DNA from: Agromyces allii | GTDB lineage: Bacteria > Actinomycetota > Actinomycetes > Actinomycetales > Microbacteriaceae | Assembly: GCF_009749385.1 (NCBI RefSeq) | Contig: NZ_WBIN01000002.1 | Span: 398,953-462,952 of the forward strand | DNA length: 64,000 nucleotides | Reading direction: 5' to 3' | Part shown: positions 51,942 through 60,212 of the stretch, one piece after another | Position numbering within the stretch: position 1 is the first letter of the stretch | How the letters are laid out: every line of letters starts with the position of its first letter | Position numbers and translations under genes: made by a program | Notes under the pieces: model-generated | Seen by the model: only the letters and a program-made list of their open reading frames with translations | Database searches by the model: none | Told to the model about the DNA's origin: nothing

Positions 51942-53405
51942 ATGCACACCGCCACAGCCCCGACCGACACCAGGCTCGCGCCTGTCCAGTTCTCGCGTCT
52001 GACCAAGCGCGGCATCCTGATGGGGATGTCGGCACCGCAGCTCGTCGCGCTCGGAATCGCGATCCTGGTACTCGTGAGCGCGCTCTACACAGCCGGCGCA
52101 TCTGGCGTCGCATGGACGTCACCGATCTGGGGCTCTGCAGCACTCATCGCTGTTTTCCCACTCGGCGGCCGAAAGCTCGTGGAATGGGTGCCGATCACGA
52201 CGAAGTGGATGCATCGCGCCGCGCGCGGCCAGCTCACCTACCGGCGTCGGATCCTCCGCCCCCGCCCGGTCGGCACACTCGCGCTGCCCGGCGACGCGGC
52301 CGCACTCCGCGAATGGCACGATCCCGAATCGGGCGCCGTGATGATCCACGACCCACACGAGCAGACGCTCACGGCGATCTTGGCGATCTCCCACCCGGCG
52401 TTCGCGCTCATCGACCCCGGCGAGCAGCACCGACGGGTGCAGGGATGGGGGCGCGTCCTCGCGGGCGCCTGCCGGTCGGGACGAATTGCACGCATCCAGG
52501 TCAGCGAACGAACGCTCCCCGACTCCGGTACCGGCCTCGCCGAGTGGTGGGAACGCCACGGCACCGACGACGACTCATGGGCCGCGAACACCTATCGTGA
52601 CCTCATCGAACGAGCGGGGCCGGCTGGCGAGCGACACGCGACGACCATTAGCCTCGCGCTCGATCTGACCGCCGCCGCGAGGCAGGTCCGCGCGAACGGC
52701 GGCGGCATGCGCGGCGCTGCCGCCGTCCTACGACAAGAGATGACCGCACTCTCGAGCGCGCTGCGCACCGCCGACCTCATCGTCAGCGGATGGCTCACCG
52801 CTGCGGAGCTCGCCGTCGCCTTGCGCACCGCCTACGACCCCGCGATGGCCGTGGAGCTCGACCGCCACCCGGATGTCGGCCGGGACCTCGCCACCGCCGG
52901 CCCGGTCGCTGTCACTGAGACCTGGGATCGCCTCCGAACCGACTCCGCGTACCACGCCGTGCTCTGGATCAGCGAGTGGCCCCGCTCGCAGGTCTATCCC
53001 GGCTTCCTTGCGCCCATCGTCTTCACGAACGGCGTGCTCCGCACACTTGCCCTGCACTACATCCCGGTGCGCGCCGACCAAGCCGCCCGCGACATTCGCA
53101 AGAAGAAGACCGAACTCATCAGCGACGCCCACCAGCGCAGCCGCATCGGTCAGATCGAGGATGCCTCCGCCACGGCGGAGTACGGCGACGTCCTGCAACA
53201 GGAAGCCGACCTCACCGCCGGCCACGGTGTGCTGCGTGTGACCGGGCTCGTCTCCGTGTCCGCGCCTACCTTCGATGAGCTCGACATCGCCGTTGCGACG
53301 ATCGAGCAGGCGGCGATCCAGGCGTCATGCGAAGTCCGCCGCCTCGTCGGTCAGCAAGCCCAAGCGTTCGCTGCGGTGAGCCTACCCATCTGTCGTTCAG
53401 TCTGA
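51942..53405 (+). CDS. SCO6880-family conjugation-associated membrane protein
   Basis: 487 aa. After a short N-terminus (FSRLTKRGILMGMS) come two closely spaced transmembrane helices (about 28-68), then a large cytoplasmic domain with the SCO6880 pattern: GAVMIHDPHEQTLTAILAIS, EQHRRVQGWGRVLAG, WDRLRTDSAYHAVLWISEWP. These proteins are encoded in type IV secretion-like modules of actinobacterial ICEs and plasmids. The C-terminus (FAAVSLPICRSV) may be native or slightly shortened. Stranded between the two cassettes, it belongs to the element's backbone. Confidence 0.85.
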   Translation: MHTATAPTDTRLAPVQFSRLTKRGILMGMSAPQLVALGIAILVLVSALYTAGASGVAWTSPIWGSAALIAVFPLGGRKLVEWVPITTKWMHRAARGQLTYRRRILRPRPVGTLALPGDAAALREWHDPESGAVMIHDPHEQTLTAILAISHPAFALIDPGEQHRRVQGWGRVLAGACRSGRIARIQVSERTLPDSGTGLAEWWERHGTDDDSWAANTYRDLIERAGPAGERHATTISLALDLTAAARQVRANGGGMRGAAAVLRQEMTALSSALRTADLIVSGWLTAAELAVALRTAYDPAMAVELDRHPDVGRDLATAGPVAVTETWDRLRTDSAYHAVLWISEWPRSQVYPGFLAPIVFTNGVLRTLALHYIPVRADQAARDIRKKKTELISDAHQRSRIGQIEDASATAEYGDVLQQEADLTAGHGVLRVTGLVSVSAPTFDELDIAVATIEQAAIQASCEVRRLVGQQAQAFAAVSLPICRSV

Positions 53406-53611
53406 TGAACACCCAGATGTCGACCGCGTGTTGATGTGCTGCAGCACGCTTGGCGAGCATGGTGAATTTACGACTGGGCAACAGCTCGAGCCCGAGGACA
53501 TTCCCGGCGATACCGTTGTGAGCGTTCGGAGCCGCCTCAGATCCCATGAAACGCGAACGCTAAGCGGACTACACGTGCCCGCCGGTATTCGGTGCACGAT
53601 CATGGGCGGCG

Positions 53612-54694
53612 CTACCGAGCTTTTAGATATCGGTACTGAAGAGTCGGACGCACACAAAGAACGCCAGCCGCGGCACCGCTGAGTGCGCAGATCAAGGCTG
53701 CGCCCACCTGGCTGGCAAGGCCCGCGAAGAGCGCTGGCTGGTCCTCCGATAGGACTGCGTGGTTGAGCAGCACAAAGCCTCCAGCGAGGAGCAACCAGCA
53801 GACGGGTGCAGCCCACGTGAGCGTCTCGAGTTGCATCTGCAGAACGAGTTCTCGTTTGCGGACGCCGAGTTGCATTGCGGTGCTTAGCTCTAGTCGCCTC
53901 GCCCATAGCGCAGCGAAGCCGACTAGAGCAATTGCGAGCGGGCCAAGGGCTGCCGCCATGCGTGTGATTCGGTGCGAGAATTCTTGTTGGAACTCCGGAG
54001 CGGTGCCGAGGGTCATGTTCAACTGCGCGGCTTGCGGCAGGCTCGCGCCTTCGGGCGCAGGGTCGGCCGTAAATGCAAGCAAGTCCACCGCTGCGTATTC
54101 GTAAGGCCAGACTCGGATCCAGCATTCGTCGAAGTGGCCCGCCGGTGGCACGACCGAAAGCGCGCTACTCGCTAGCCGTCCGTCTCGTCCGTCGTCGGCG
54201 AATGGGTAGGTGCCGCGGATTGCGACCCGCTCTCCAGACTCGAGCTCAAGCGCGTCGGCACCTTCCATCCCGAGTTGCTCGGCCACCTCGGTGGAGAGCA
54301 AGATTCCAGAGACGTTGACCGGATCCGGACTGCCATCGAGAAATGCAACCGGGTCGCCCGCGATTTCGACGATTGGCAGGGGACCTTCGGGGAGTGCCAT
54401 CGGACGGAGGGTGGTCTCAGTGAAACGCAGGGCCATCGCCGACTCGACGCCCTCCACCGTCTCCAGTGCAAGGCAACGGCCTGGGTCAACGGTTCCATCA
54501 GTCTGCAATGTGAGAACGGAGGCGCCGCTTGCGTTGAACGCATACGCGGATTGCACGATTCGGACGGCCTGATATGTATCGGCAAGAAGAGTCCCCAGGC
54601 CTATGAGGAGAACGATTAACGCCCAGGTCACCGCCCGGGTCGCACCCGAGCGGACGTTCCTTCCGGCCTCCGACGCGATGGCTCGCAGCTTCAT
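53612..54694 (-). CDS. cassette B: FtsX/MacB-like ABC transporter permease
   Basis: 360 aa, the same length and layout as the cassette A permease: N-terminal transmembrane helix (about 22-42), extracellular domain and three C-terminal helices. Shared landmarks are RNVRSGATRA near the start, FDECWIRVWPYE and RRLELSTAMQLGVRK. Overall sequence is otherwise diverged, so the two transporters may handle different peptides. ATG 54694 overlaps the ATPase stop as ATGA. Confidence 0.82.
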   Translation of the reverse strand: MKLRAIASEAGRNVRSGATRAVTWALIVLLIGLGTLLADTYQAVRIVQSAYAFNASGASVLTLQTDGTVDPGRCLALETVEGVESAMALRFTETTLRPMALPEGPLPIVEIAGDPVAFLDGSPDPVNVSGILLSTEVAEQLGMEGADALELESGERVAIRGTYPFADDGRDGRLASSALSVVPPAGHFDECWIRVWPYEYAAVDLLAFTADPAPEGASLPQAAQLNMTLGTAPEFQQEFSHRITRMAAALGPLAIALVGFAALWARRLELSTAMQLGVRKRELVLQMQLETLTWAAPVCWLLLAGGFVLLNHAVLSEDQPALFAGLASQVGAALICALSGAAAGVLCVRPTLQYRYLKAR

Positions 54695-55290
54695 GTCTGG
54701 GGCGTGAGGTCGATGACGGAATCGCACGCATCGATGACCGACTGGTCGTGCGTCGCGACGATCGTGATGCGGCTCGAGGAGCGAAGGTTGATGAGCGTCG
54801 TGGTTACCGAGGCGGCACTCGTGCGATCGAGTTGAGCTGTGGGCTCATCGATAAGGAGGCATTGCGGATCCCGCGCCATCGCTCGGGCCAGCATCAGGCG
54901 CTGCGCCTCGCCTCCGGACAGAGATTTGAATGGACGGTCGGCGGTCGCTCCGAGACCAAACCGATGCAGGATGTCGTGTGCGATTGGGTCGGCAACTGTC
55001 CGGTCCATGCCCTGCGCAAGCAATGGAAGCGCGACATGATCTGCGGCGGATCGCGCGGGCACACCATTCGCAGTTTGGAAAACCCAGAAGACTTCGTCGA
55101 CGCGCTCGAACGTGATCGACCCCTCAGTGGGGGAGATCATGCTCGCGATGATCGAGAGGAGCGTCGACTTGCCGGAACCAGACGGACCGACCAGCGCATA
55201 GAGCCTGTCGGCCTCGAACGTCAGCGAGAGCCCCTGGAAGAGCCATTGATCGGCGAACTGATGCCCGATGGCGGCGAGCTCTATTCGCAC
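54691..55290 (-). CDS. cassette B: ABC transporter ATP-binding protein
   Basis: 199 aa with Walker A GPSGSGKST (35-43), signature LSGGEAQR and Walker B CLLIDEPTAQLD. The GTG start at 55290 overlaps the adaptor stop by 10 bp, the same arrangement as cassette A, and gives VRIELAAIGHQF, aligning with the cassette A N-terminus. Longer upstream reading has no ribosome site. Confidence 0.9.
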   Translation of the reverse strand: MRIELAAIGHQFADQWLFQGLSLTFEADRLYALVGPSGSGKSTLLSIIASMISPTEGSITFERVDEVFWVFQTANGVPARSAADHVALPLLAQGMDRTVADPIAHDILHRFGLGATADRPFKSLSGGEAQRLMLARAMARDPQCLLIDEPTAQLDRTSAASVTTTLINLRSSSRITIVATHDQSVIDACDSVIDLTPQT

Positions 55291-56333
55291 TGTTGTCCCG
55301 GAGGTGCGTCTACCAAGACGTGCAGCGGCACTTGGCTGGGGTCGTTGGGTTCCACGAGTGTGCTGCCCAGTCTGGAAGCCACGATTCTCACGTGGTAAAG
55401 GTCTTCTCCGTCCGAGACGCATTGCGCCTCACCTACTCCGAAAATGCTCGAAGCAGGCACTGTGAGAACGCGGACTGGATCGGCGAGCGTGAGCACCCCG
55501 GTCAGTACAAGGTCGCTGTCGCTCGACAGATACTCGATGACCGCCGGCTCGGCTGCAAACGCAGTGAAGTCGCCATTGTCCGGCGACGCTGTTCCTGCGT
55601 CCCCTAGCTCAAGCGTGGTCTCGCCAACCGTGAGGTGGCGTGCCCCTGGGACGAGGTCCTTCGGTATCGGCGCCACGCGGACCGACGTGATCTCGTTGTG
55701 CAGGGTAGCGAGAGGAACAGCCGCTGCGACAAATCCGCCAATCGTGGCCGGACAGGATTCGATATTGGCGGCGTAATTGGGCATCCAGATAGTGGTTTCA
55801 ACATCAAGAACTCCGTCGTCTGACGGCACTCCTCTGTCCTTGTAGAACTCCTCGGTGGCGACCCGTGTCTGCCAGTCGAAGGTACCTGTGACATCGATGG
55901 CGTAGCCGAGGGCCGCCAGCGATTCTTGTACCCCCCTCACGTCTTCTCCTTGCTCTCCGCCAACCAACGTCCTCCAGAGTGGTGCGCTAGTTCCAAGGAC
56001 CATGATCGGGCGCTCGTCGAGCGCCGCAAGCACCGTGCCACTCGTGATCTCGGCACCTGGGCTACAGGCATAGCTTGTGAGAGTCCCGCCACGCGGGCTC
56101 GCGAGCGGCGCAGGGGAGGAGCGCGTGAGTTCGAGAGCGACCTGCCGCTCATCGGGATACGACGACTCGGAGATCTTCAACGTCGTGGGCGTCGCAGGAG
56201 AGCCCAGCGATGTTGGCAGCAGCGGAGGGACGAGCAAGCTGCCGACGCAGAGGCCCACCGCCAGGGCGGTGACGGCGATCAATGCGCTGGGCGTCCAGCT
56301 GCCACTTCCCGGGGACCGAGGTCTCTTCTTCAT
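55281..56333 (-). CDS. cassette B: peptidoglycan-binding membrane-anchored adaptor
   Basis: 350 aa: basic N-terminus (MKKRPRSPG), transmembrane helix (about 15-38), beta-rich adaptor region and PG_binding_1 domain (GEQGEDVRGVQESLAALGY, about 125-165). It ends GQQCE, with the same near-terminal Cys as the cassette A adaptor. ATG 56333 is chosen because AGGTGA lies five bases upstream; a GTG at 56342 is an alternative. Follows the lipoprotein gene. Confidence 0.8.
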   Translation of the reverse strand: MKKRPRSPGSGSWTPSALIAVTALAVGLCVGSLLVPPLLPTSLGSPATPTTLKISESSYPDERQVALELTRSSPAPLASPRGGTLTSYACSPGAEITSGTVLAALDERPIMVLGTSAPLWRTLVGGEQGEDVRGVQESLAALGYAIDVTGTFDWQTRVATEEFYKDRGVPSDDGVLDVETTIWMPNYAANIESCPATIGGFVAAAVPLATLHNEITSVRVAPIPKDLVPGARHLTVGETTLELGDAGTASPDNGDFTAFAAEPAVIEYLSSDSDLVLTGVLTLADPVRVLTVPASSIFGVGEAQCVSDGEDLYHVRIVASRLGSTLVEPNDPSQVPLHVLVDAPPGQQCE

Positions 56334-56352
56334 CGACGTCACCTGGCGAAAG

Positions 56353-56925
56353 TTAGTTCTGAGGGTTGCTCATGCAGCTATCGAAGACGTCCGGGTCGAC
56401 CTCAAACGGCAGAGGGTCACCGTCGGTGGAGGCCTGAAGGTAACGCTCAAGGTCGTCGCCCGAGATTGTTTCATCGATGCCGCCATGGCGCTCGAAGCAC
56501 GCAACCACGATGTCTTCAAAATCCTCAGCATCGGGGTTGGTAATCATATTCAGATACAGCGGCTCGATGAGGGCGCGAGTCCCGGTCGAGCACTTATCGG
56601 CCACAGCGTCGTATCTCCCAGTGTCGCCACCAACCGCGTAGATGTAGTAACCGCCCTGGTCCACAGGTTTGACCTCAGCGCCGGCGTCCTCGATGCATCG
56701 GACATATCGGTCAACTGCTTCTTCATACTCTGCCCGGGTGACGTTCAGGTCTGAAAAAACCCCGCGCTCGAAGTCGCTCGATGCTCGATCCAGTGCCTCG
56801 CGCGCGGCATCAGAGTAAGGACCGTCAGCTTCAGCAGGGCTGGAACAGCCGGACAATAGCAGGCACGCCCCGAGCGTCAGTGCCGCCGGGGCGTGCCAGA
56901 TTCGGTTGCTCAAAAACTCGACCAA
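56353..56925 (-). CDS. cassette B: secreted lipoprotein
   Basis: About 186-190 aa. Lipoprotein signal with core APAALTLGACLLLSGC (lipobox LSGC), then an acidic mature part with paired Cys (YVRCIEDAG, DKCSTG, VACFERHGG, DSCMSN). Its counterpart in cassette A has the same position and pattern. The start is uncertain: TTG 56925, or TTG 56913 within TTGA overlapping the peptide stop, by analogy with cassette A. No known family. Confidence 0.7.
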   Translation of the reverse strand: MVEFLSNRIWHAPAALTLGACLLLSGCSSPAEADGPYSDAAREALDRASSDFERGVFSDLNVTRAEYEEAVDRYVRCIEDAGAEVKPVDQGGYYIYAVGGDTGRYDAVADKCSTGTRALIEPLYLNMITNPDAEDFEDIVVACFERHGGIDETISGDDLERYLQASTDGDPLPFEVDPDVFDSCMSNPQN

Positions 56926-57284
56926 CCATCCATGCAGGTTCCGCCGATTCCGCAGGATGTTCCGGCTCGATGCGCATGGCCAGCGTCAGACCCGTTCGAG
57001 TTCGACACGTAGGCGTATGAGTTGTTCTTGATCGGACTGTCGTAGGCAGAGGGCGACGTGCCAATGTACCGCCAGACGCGAGCCTGCCCGTAGGAGGAAC
57101 TGGAACACCCGTTCGGGTTGCTACCTGTCCAGGTCGAGCCTTTGGTTCCGGTCCAAACACACACGGCTTCCGCTGGGCCAGCACCGGCCAAGCTCATTCC
57201 AAGTGCCAGGGCCAGCGCCACAACACCCGCGGCCACCGTCGTCCGTTTCTTGCCCGGCATTGCCGCAATAGCTACTGACTTCAT
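56910..57284 (-). CDS. cassette B: small secreted peptide with four cysteines
   Basis: 124 aa. Signal peptide to about residue 40 (GKKRTT, hydrophobic core, cleavage after AEA). The mature peptide of about 84 residues begins VCVWTGTKGSTWTG and has Cys42, Cys60, Cys111 and Cys117, possibly two disulphides, with a Ser/Asn/Tyr-rich middle (IKNNSYAYVSNSNG) and ending CMDGWSSF. It is unrelated in sequence to the cassette A peptide although all neighbouring genes correspond, so the peptide is the fast-changing part. ATG 57284 has GGAG five bases upstream. Confidence 0.75.
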   Translation of the reverse strand: MKSVAIAAMPGKKRTTVAAGVVALALALGMSLAGAGPAEAVCVWTGTKGSTWTGSNPNGCSSSSYGQARVWRYIGTSPSAYDSPIKNNSYAYVSNSNGSDAGHAHRAGTSCGIGGTCMDGWSSF

Positions 57285-57379
57285 TCCTTCTCCACTCTGA
57301 GATGTGACGCCGACCTCCAATGGAGACTCAACATTCCACAGGGGGAAGTTCCACGGCGTGTCTGGTCGGTTACAGAAAC

Positions 57380-57425
57380 GGATCGACGATGGTGCCGGTT
57401 CCCCCACCGGCGCCATCGTCGATCC
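57380..57425. promoter_or_regulatory. long hairpin in the cassette B divergent promoter region
   Basis: A 20-bp inverted repeat with one G-T wobble position (57380-57399 against 57406-57425) and a 6-nt TCCCCC loop; the arm begins GGATCGACGATGG. It lies 95 bp before the peptide ATG within the 420-bp gap between divergent genes. Cassette A has no counterpart. Could be an attenuator or RNA stabiliser in the peptide leader; the rest of the gap (57285-57704) holds the shared palindrome at 57629 and no gene. Confidence 0.65.
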
Positions 57426-57628
57426 AACACCTCGTCCGCACCGTGTGTCGCGGTGGGCCTTAGCTCAACGCCTGAGGATGTGCCTCAAACAATACCGTGC
57501 GACCGGTATTTAGCAATACCCTCGGCGCTATCCATCTGATTCGCACGCGCGTTGGCGCGTTCCGAGTGACGCCACGTCGACGATCGAATGCTTGGCCTCT
57601 GGCCTCCGGGATGCTCCTTCGCGTGGAG

Positions 57629-57651
57629 AAACCGGTCGACCGGCATGATAT
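57629..57651. promoter_or_regulatory. cassette B ARE-like palindrome upstream of the afsA-like gene
   Basis: Perfect palindrome CCGGTCGACCGG (57632-57643) within AAACCGG...CATGATAT, 76 bp before the afsA start; cassette A has the same element 75 bp before its afsA start. Conservation in otherwise diverged intergenic DNA marks it as a functional site, most likely for the ScbR-type receptor. Confidence 0.7.
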
Positions 57652-57704
57652 CCTCCTCCGGTGAAGCGGGTCTTCGCTTCATTGATTGAGCCCTGGAGTC
57701 ACGC

Positions 57705-58586
57705 GTGCTGTCCTTCGAGCGCCCCGTTTCTCGAGCTCTCGTTCATCGACAATCGACAAGCGAGGTCTTCCCAACTGACTTGGCCCACATCGATGAGGAC
57801 CGGTTCGAAGTCGCGCTCCAGTGGCCCCGTCGTCACGCATTCTTCTCAACAAGTCCTCCTGACTCAGCAGCCGTCGCGGAATCGATCCGGCAGATCACGA
57901 TCCTCGTGTGCCACGTTGCGTACGGGGTGCCGCTGGACATGAAGTTCCTCATGACTGGTCTCGGCCTTGATTTGCGGAAGAACGTCCCGCTGGCTGCGGA
58001 CGGCTCCGCGTTGGAGCTCGTGGCCCGCGTCGCGGGCAGCTCGATTCGTCGCTCGGCGCGAGGTGAACTCCGCAGCGCGCGCCTCGACATCGAGCTGAGC
58101 CATTTGCACAGTGTTGGCGCCTCCGGCCACGGAGACGCGTTGGTTGTCGGCAGCACCGCCTATTGGCGAACACGTGGAGCAGGAGCAGGCGCGACACCGC
58201 CGCTTGACCGGCGCGGGCCACTCGTCCAAGCGTCAACAGTAAGTCGAGCGAGCGCAAACGATGTACTGATCGTCCAGACAGGTCGAAGCTTCGAAATCGA
58301 CGTCGATCGAGGCCATCCGATCTTCTACGATCACCTGCTGGACCACATCCCTGGGACGGCCCTGATCGAGGCCTGCAAGCAAGTCGCTCAGGTCGCAACC
58401 ATGTGCCCTGAGGTCGACCTGTTCGGTTTCGAAGGCAGCTTCCAGAAGGTGGTCGAGTTCGACCAACCTGCAGAAGTCGTCGCGCAGATCAGTGGGGACC
58501 ACGGGCGGTTCGAGATCATTCAGGCGGGACAGGTTGCGTTGACTGCCAGCGCGATGCTCAGACGGTTGAAGACTGAGGTGCGGTGA
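57705..58586 (+). CDS. cassette B: AfsA-family gamma-butyrolactone biosynthesis protein
   Basis: 293 aa with two AfsA hotdog halves. First half: ALVHRQSTSEVFPTDLAH, QWPRRHAFF, AESIRQITILVCHVAYGVPL, KFLMTGLGLDL. Second half: FEIDVDRGHPIFYDHLLDHIPG followed by EACKQVAQVAT, the classical DHPxxxDHxxDHVPG-type signature. AfsA/ScbA enzymes join a beta-ketoacyl chain to dihydroxyacetone phosphate as the first step to gamma-butyrolactone signals. GTG 57705 has GGAG six bases upstream. Intact, unlike the cassette A copy. The gene tail overlaps the receptor gene by 29 bp. Confidence 0.9.
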   Translation: MLSFERPVSRALVHRQSTSEVFPTDLAHIDEDRFEVALQWPRRHAFFSTSPPDSAAVAESIRQITILVCHVAYGVPLDMKFLMTGLGLDLRKNVPLAADGSALELVARVAGSSIRRSARGELRSARLDIELSHLHSVGASGHGDALVVGSTAYWRTRGAGAGATPPLDRRGPLVQASTVSRASANDVLIVQTGRSFEIDVDRGHPIFYDHLLDHIPGTALIEACKQVAQVATMCPEVDLFGFEGSFQKVVEFDQPAEVVAQISGDHGRFEIIQAGQVALTASAMLRRLKTEVR

Positions 58587-59211
58587 ACACCGACTCGGCC
58601 ACGGCGAGCCAGTCATCAAGTGCGTCGGGAGCCACAATGGCCGCGAGAAGCACCTGCCACATTTCATGCACTCGTTCGAGTAAGTCTTTTCGTTCGCTGA
58701 ACGTCTCAGATACGAGCTGCACGCCGGTGAATGCAGGGATGATGAAACGCGCCAACGCGTCGGGCTTCACGCGAGTCTTGGTCTCCCCCGCCCGCTCAGC
58801 CTGCGAAGCGAGTTCTTCGAACGTTCCCATCCAGTCCCGGTATGGATCCTGCAGCGGCGTGTCCAGGGTCGACGTATCAGTTGTCAACGTGATGCCGGCC
58901 CGGACGATCGGATCATCAACGAGGCGCACTGCGAGGTCTGCGCACAGCCGCATCATGAGTTCCACGGCTGGCCCACCAGATTCGATGATCTCTACGGCGG
59001 CTGCACGAGTCGATGAGTGCTGTTCCTCGATGAGGGCGCGGGCGATTTCTTCCTTGGACGCGAAGTGAAAGTACAGCGCACCTTTGGTGACCCCTGCCGC
59101 TTCACCTATCTCGCCCAGCGTTGCCGCCGCATAACCGACACGTCTGATCACGTCCGCCGCGCCAAACATGATCTTGTCACGCGTGACGCGCGCACGTTCC
59201 TGCTGAACCAT
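58558..59211 (-). CDS. cassette B: TetR regulator of the gamma-butyrolactone receptor class
   Basis: 217 aa, the same length as and closely similar to the cassette A receptor: MVQQERARVTRDKIMFGAAD, AGVTKGALYFHFASKEEIA, YRDWMGTFEEL, HEMWQVLLAAIV. Predicted cytoplasmic receptor that releases its operators when the butyrolactone binds. Its promoter region diverges from the reductase gene at 59295, which it may also control. Confidence 0.87.
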   Translation of the reverse strand: MVQQERARVTRDKIMFGAADVIRRVGYAAATLGEIGEAAGVTKGALYFHFASKEEIARALIEEQHSSTRAAAVEIIESGGPAVELMMRLCADLAVRLVDDPIVRAGITLTTDTSTLDTPLQDPYRDWMGTFEELASQAERAGETKTRVKPDALARFIIPAFTGVQLVSETFSERKDLLERVHEMWQVLLAAIVAPDALDDWLAVAESVFTAPQSSTV

Positions 59212-59256
59212 CCAACCCCGATTCGATTCCGCTCAGGAATCAAGCCTAGCGAACGG
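59212..59256 (-). promoter_or_regulatory. cassette B receptor-gene leader with inverted repeat
   Basis: Nearly identical to 51802-51847. GATTCCGCTCAGGAATC (59225-59241) is a perfect 6-bp-armed inverted repeat just downstream of a minus-strand TAGGCT that could be a -10 box. Candidate autoregulatory operator. Confidence 0.6.
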
Positions 59257-59294
59257 CACCTGCCACAGATGAAGAGATTGGAGGGCGTGGAATC

Positions 59295-60212
59295 GTGAAG
59301 ACCACCACCTCACTCATTGCCGTGTTCGGAGCGGGCGGGTTCATCGGATCCGCCGTCGATCGGGCGGTTCGCGAATTGCCGAGTTGGCGCGGACGCGCGA
59401 TCAAACGGCAACCTGGCGCGTCACCGTTCGCCGCGGACATCCGCGACCCGGCCGGAGTCAGTGCGGCACTCACAGGTGCCGACGCTGTCGTTCACGCCGC
59501 GAGTTACATCGGTACGGATCCCGCCCTTTGCGATGCGATCAACGTGGAGGGGGCGCGAAACGTCGCTCAGGCCGCGCGCGCCCGCGGCCTTCGCGTCACC
59601 TACGTGAGCACCGCCGCCGTCTACGGGCGCGAACCATACGACTTCATCCGGGAGGAAACGAGACAGGTACGCCCGGAATCCACGCTGAGCAAGAGTCGTG
59701 CCACGGCGGAACAGATCATCCTCGACCACGGTGGGGTGATCATCCGTCCGCACTTGGTGGTGGGCGCCGGCGATCGATGGGTGGGCCCGGGAATCGCGGC
59801 GCTCGTCCAAGTGATCGGGGGCCTGGTCGGAGGAGGCTCTGCCAGGCATTCAGTCATCGAGGTCGACACCTTGGGTCACTTGGTAGCCGAGATCGCGACT
59901 GCGCCGTCGGTCCCACAATCGACGTTTCACGCAGCGCACAATGCCCCGTCTACCGCGTTGAACATCACGACGCAGATGTGGCCCGAGTTGGACGAGATTG
60001 CTTCAATCCACCTGCACGCGGCACAGGCGCTCGTCAGCGTGACCCCCTCACTCTCGAGCGCTCTCCGCTTGTTCAGCGTCGACCACGTGCTCGACAGCGA
60101 GGCGGCGCGATCCATTAGTACGTCGCCGCAACTCAGCTCCGCGTTTACCCTCTCCTCGACAGCGCAGACGTGGTACCGACAATTCAGACCGCTTGGTAGA
60201 GGTCACAAGTAG
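59295..60212 (+). CDS. NAD-dependent epimerase/dehydratase-family reductase next to the afsA/receptor pair
   Basis: 305 aa extended SDR. Rossmann motif GAGGFIG (about 13-19), VVHAASYIG and VSTAAVYGREPY follow the family pattern. The usual YxxxK reads STLSK with Ser in place of Tyr, so catalysis may differ. Enzymes of this family (ScbC-like) accompany afsA/scbR genes in Streptomyces and reduce butyrolactone precursors, so a step in signal synthesis is likely. GTG 59295 has GGAGG upstream. Only cassette B has it. Confidence 0.75.
   Translation: MKTTTSLIAVFGAGGFIGSAVDRAVRELPSWRGRAIKRQPGASPFAADIRDPAGVSAALTGADAVVHAASYIGTDPALCDAINVEGARNVAQAARARGLRVTYVSTAAVYGREPYDFIREETRQVRPESTLSKSRATAEQIILDHGGVIIRPHLVVGAGDRWVGPGIAALVQVIGGLVGGGSARHSVIEVDTLGHLVAEIATAPSVPQSTFHAAHNAPSTALNITTQMWPELDEIASIHLHAAQALVSVTPSLSSALRLFSVDHVLDSEAARSISTSPQLSSAFTLSSTAQTWYRQFRPLGRGHK

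Noticed and set aside
53266..53547. Minus-strand frame reading NAHNGIAGNVLGLELLPSRK after the SCO6880 gene
   Set aside because: Looks protein-like over about 45 codons but starts without a ribosome site and runs into antisense sequence; too little to name.
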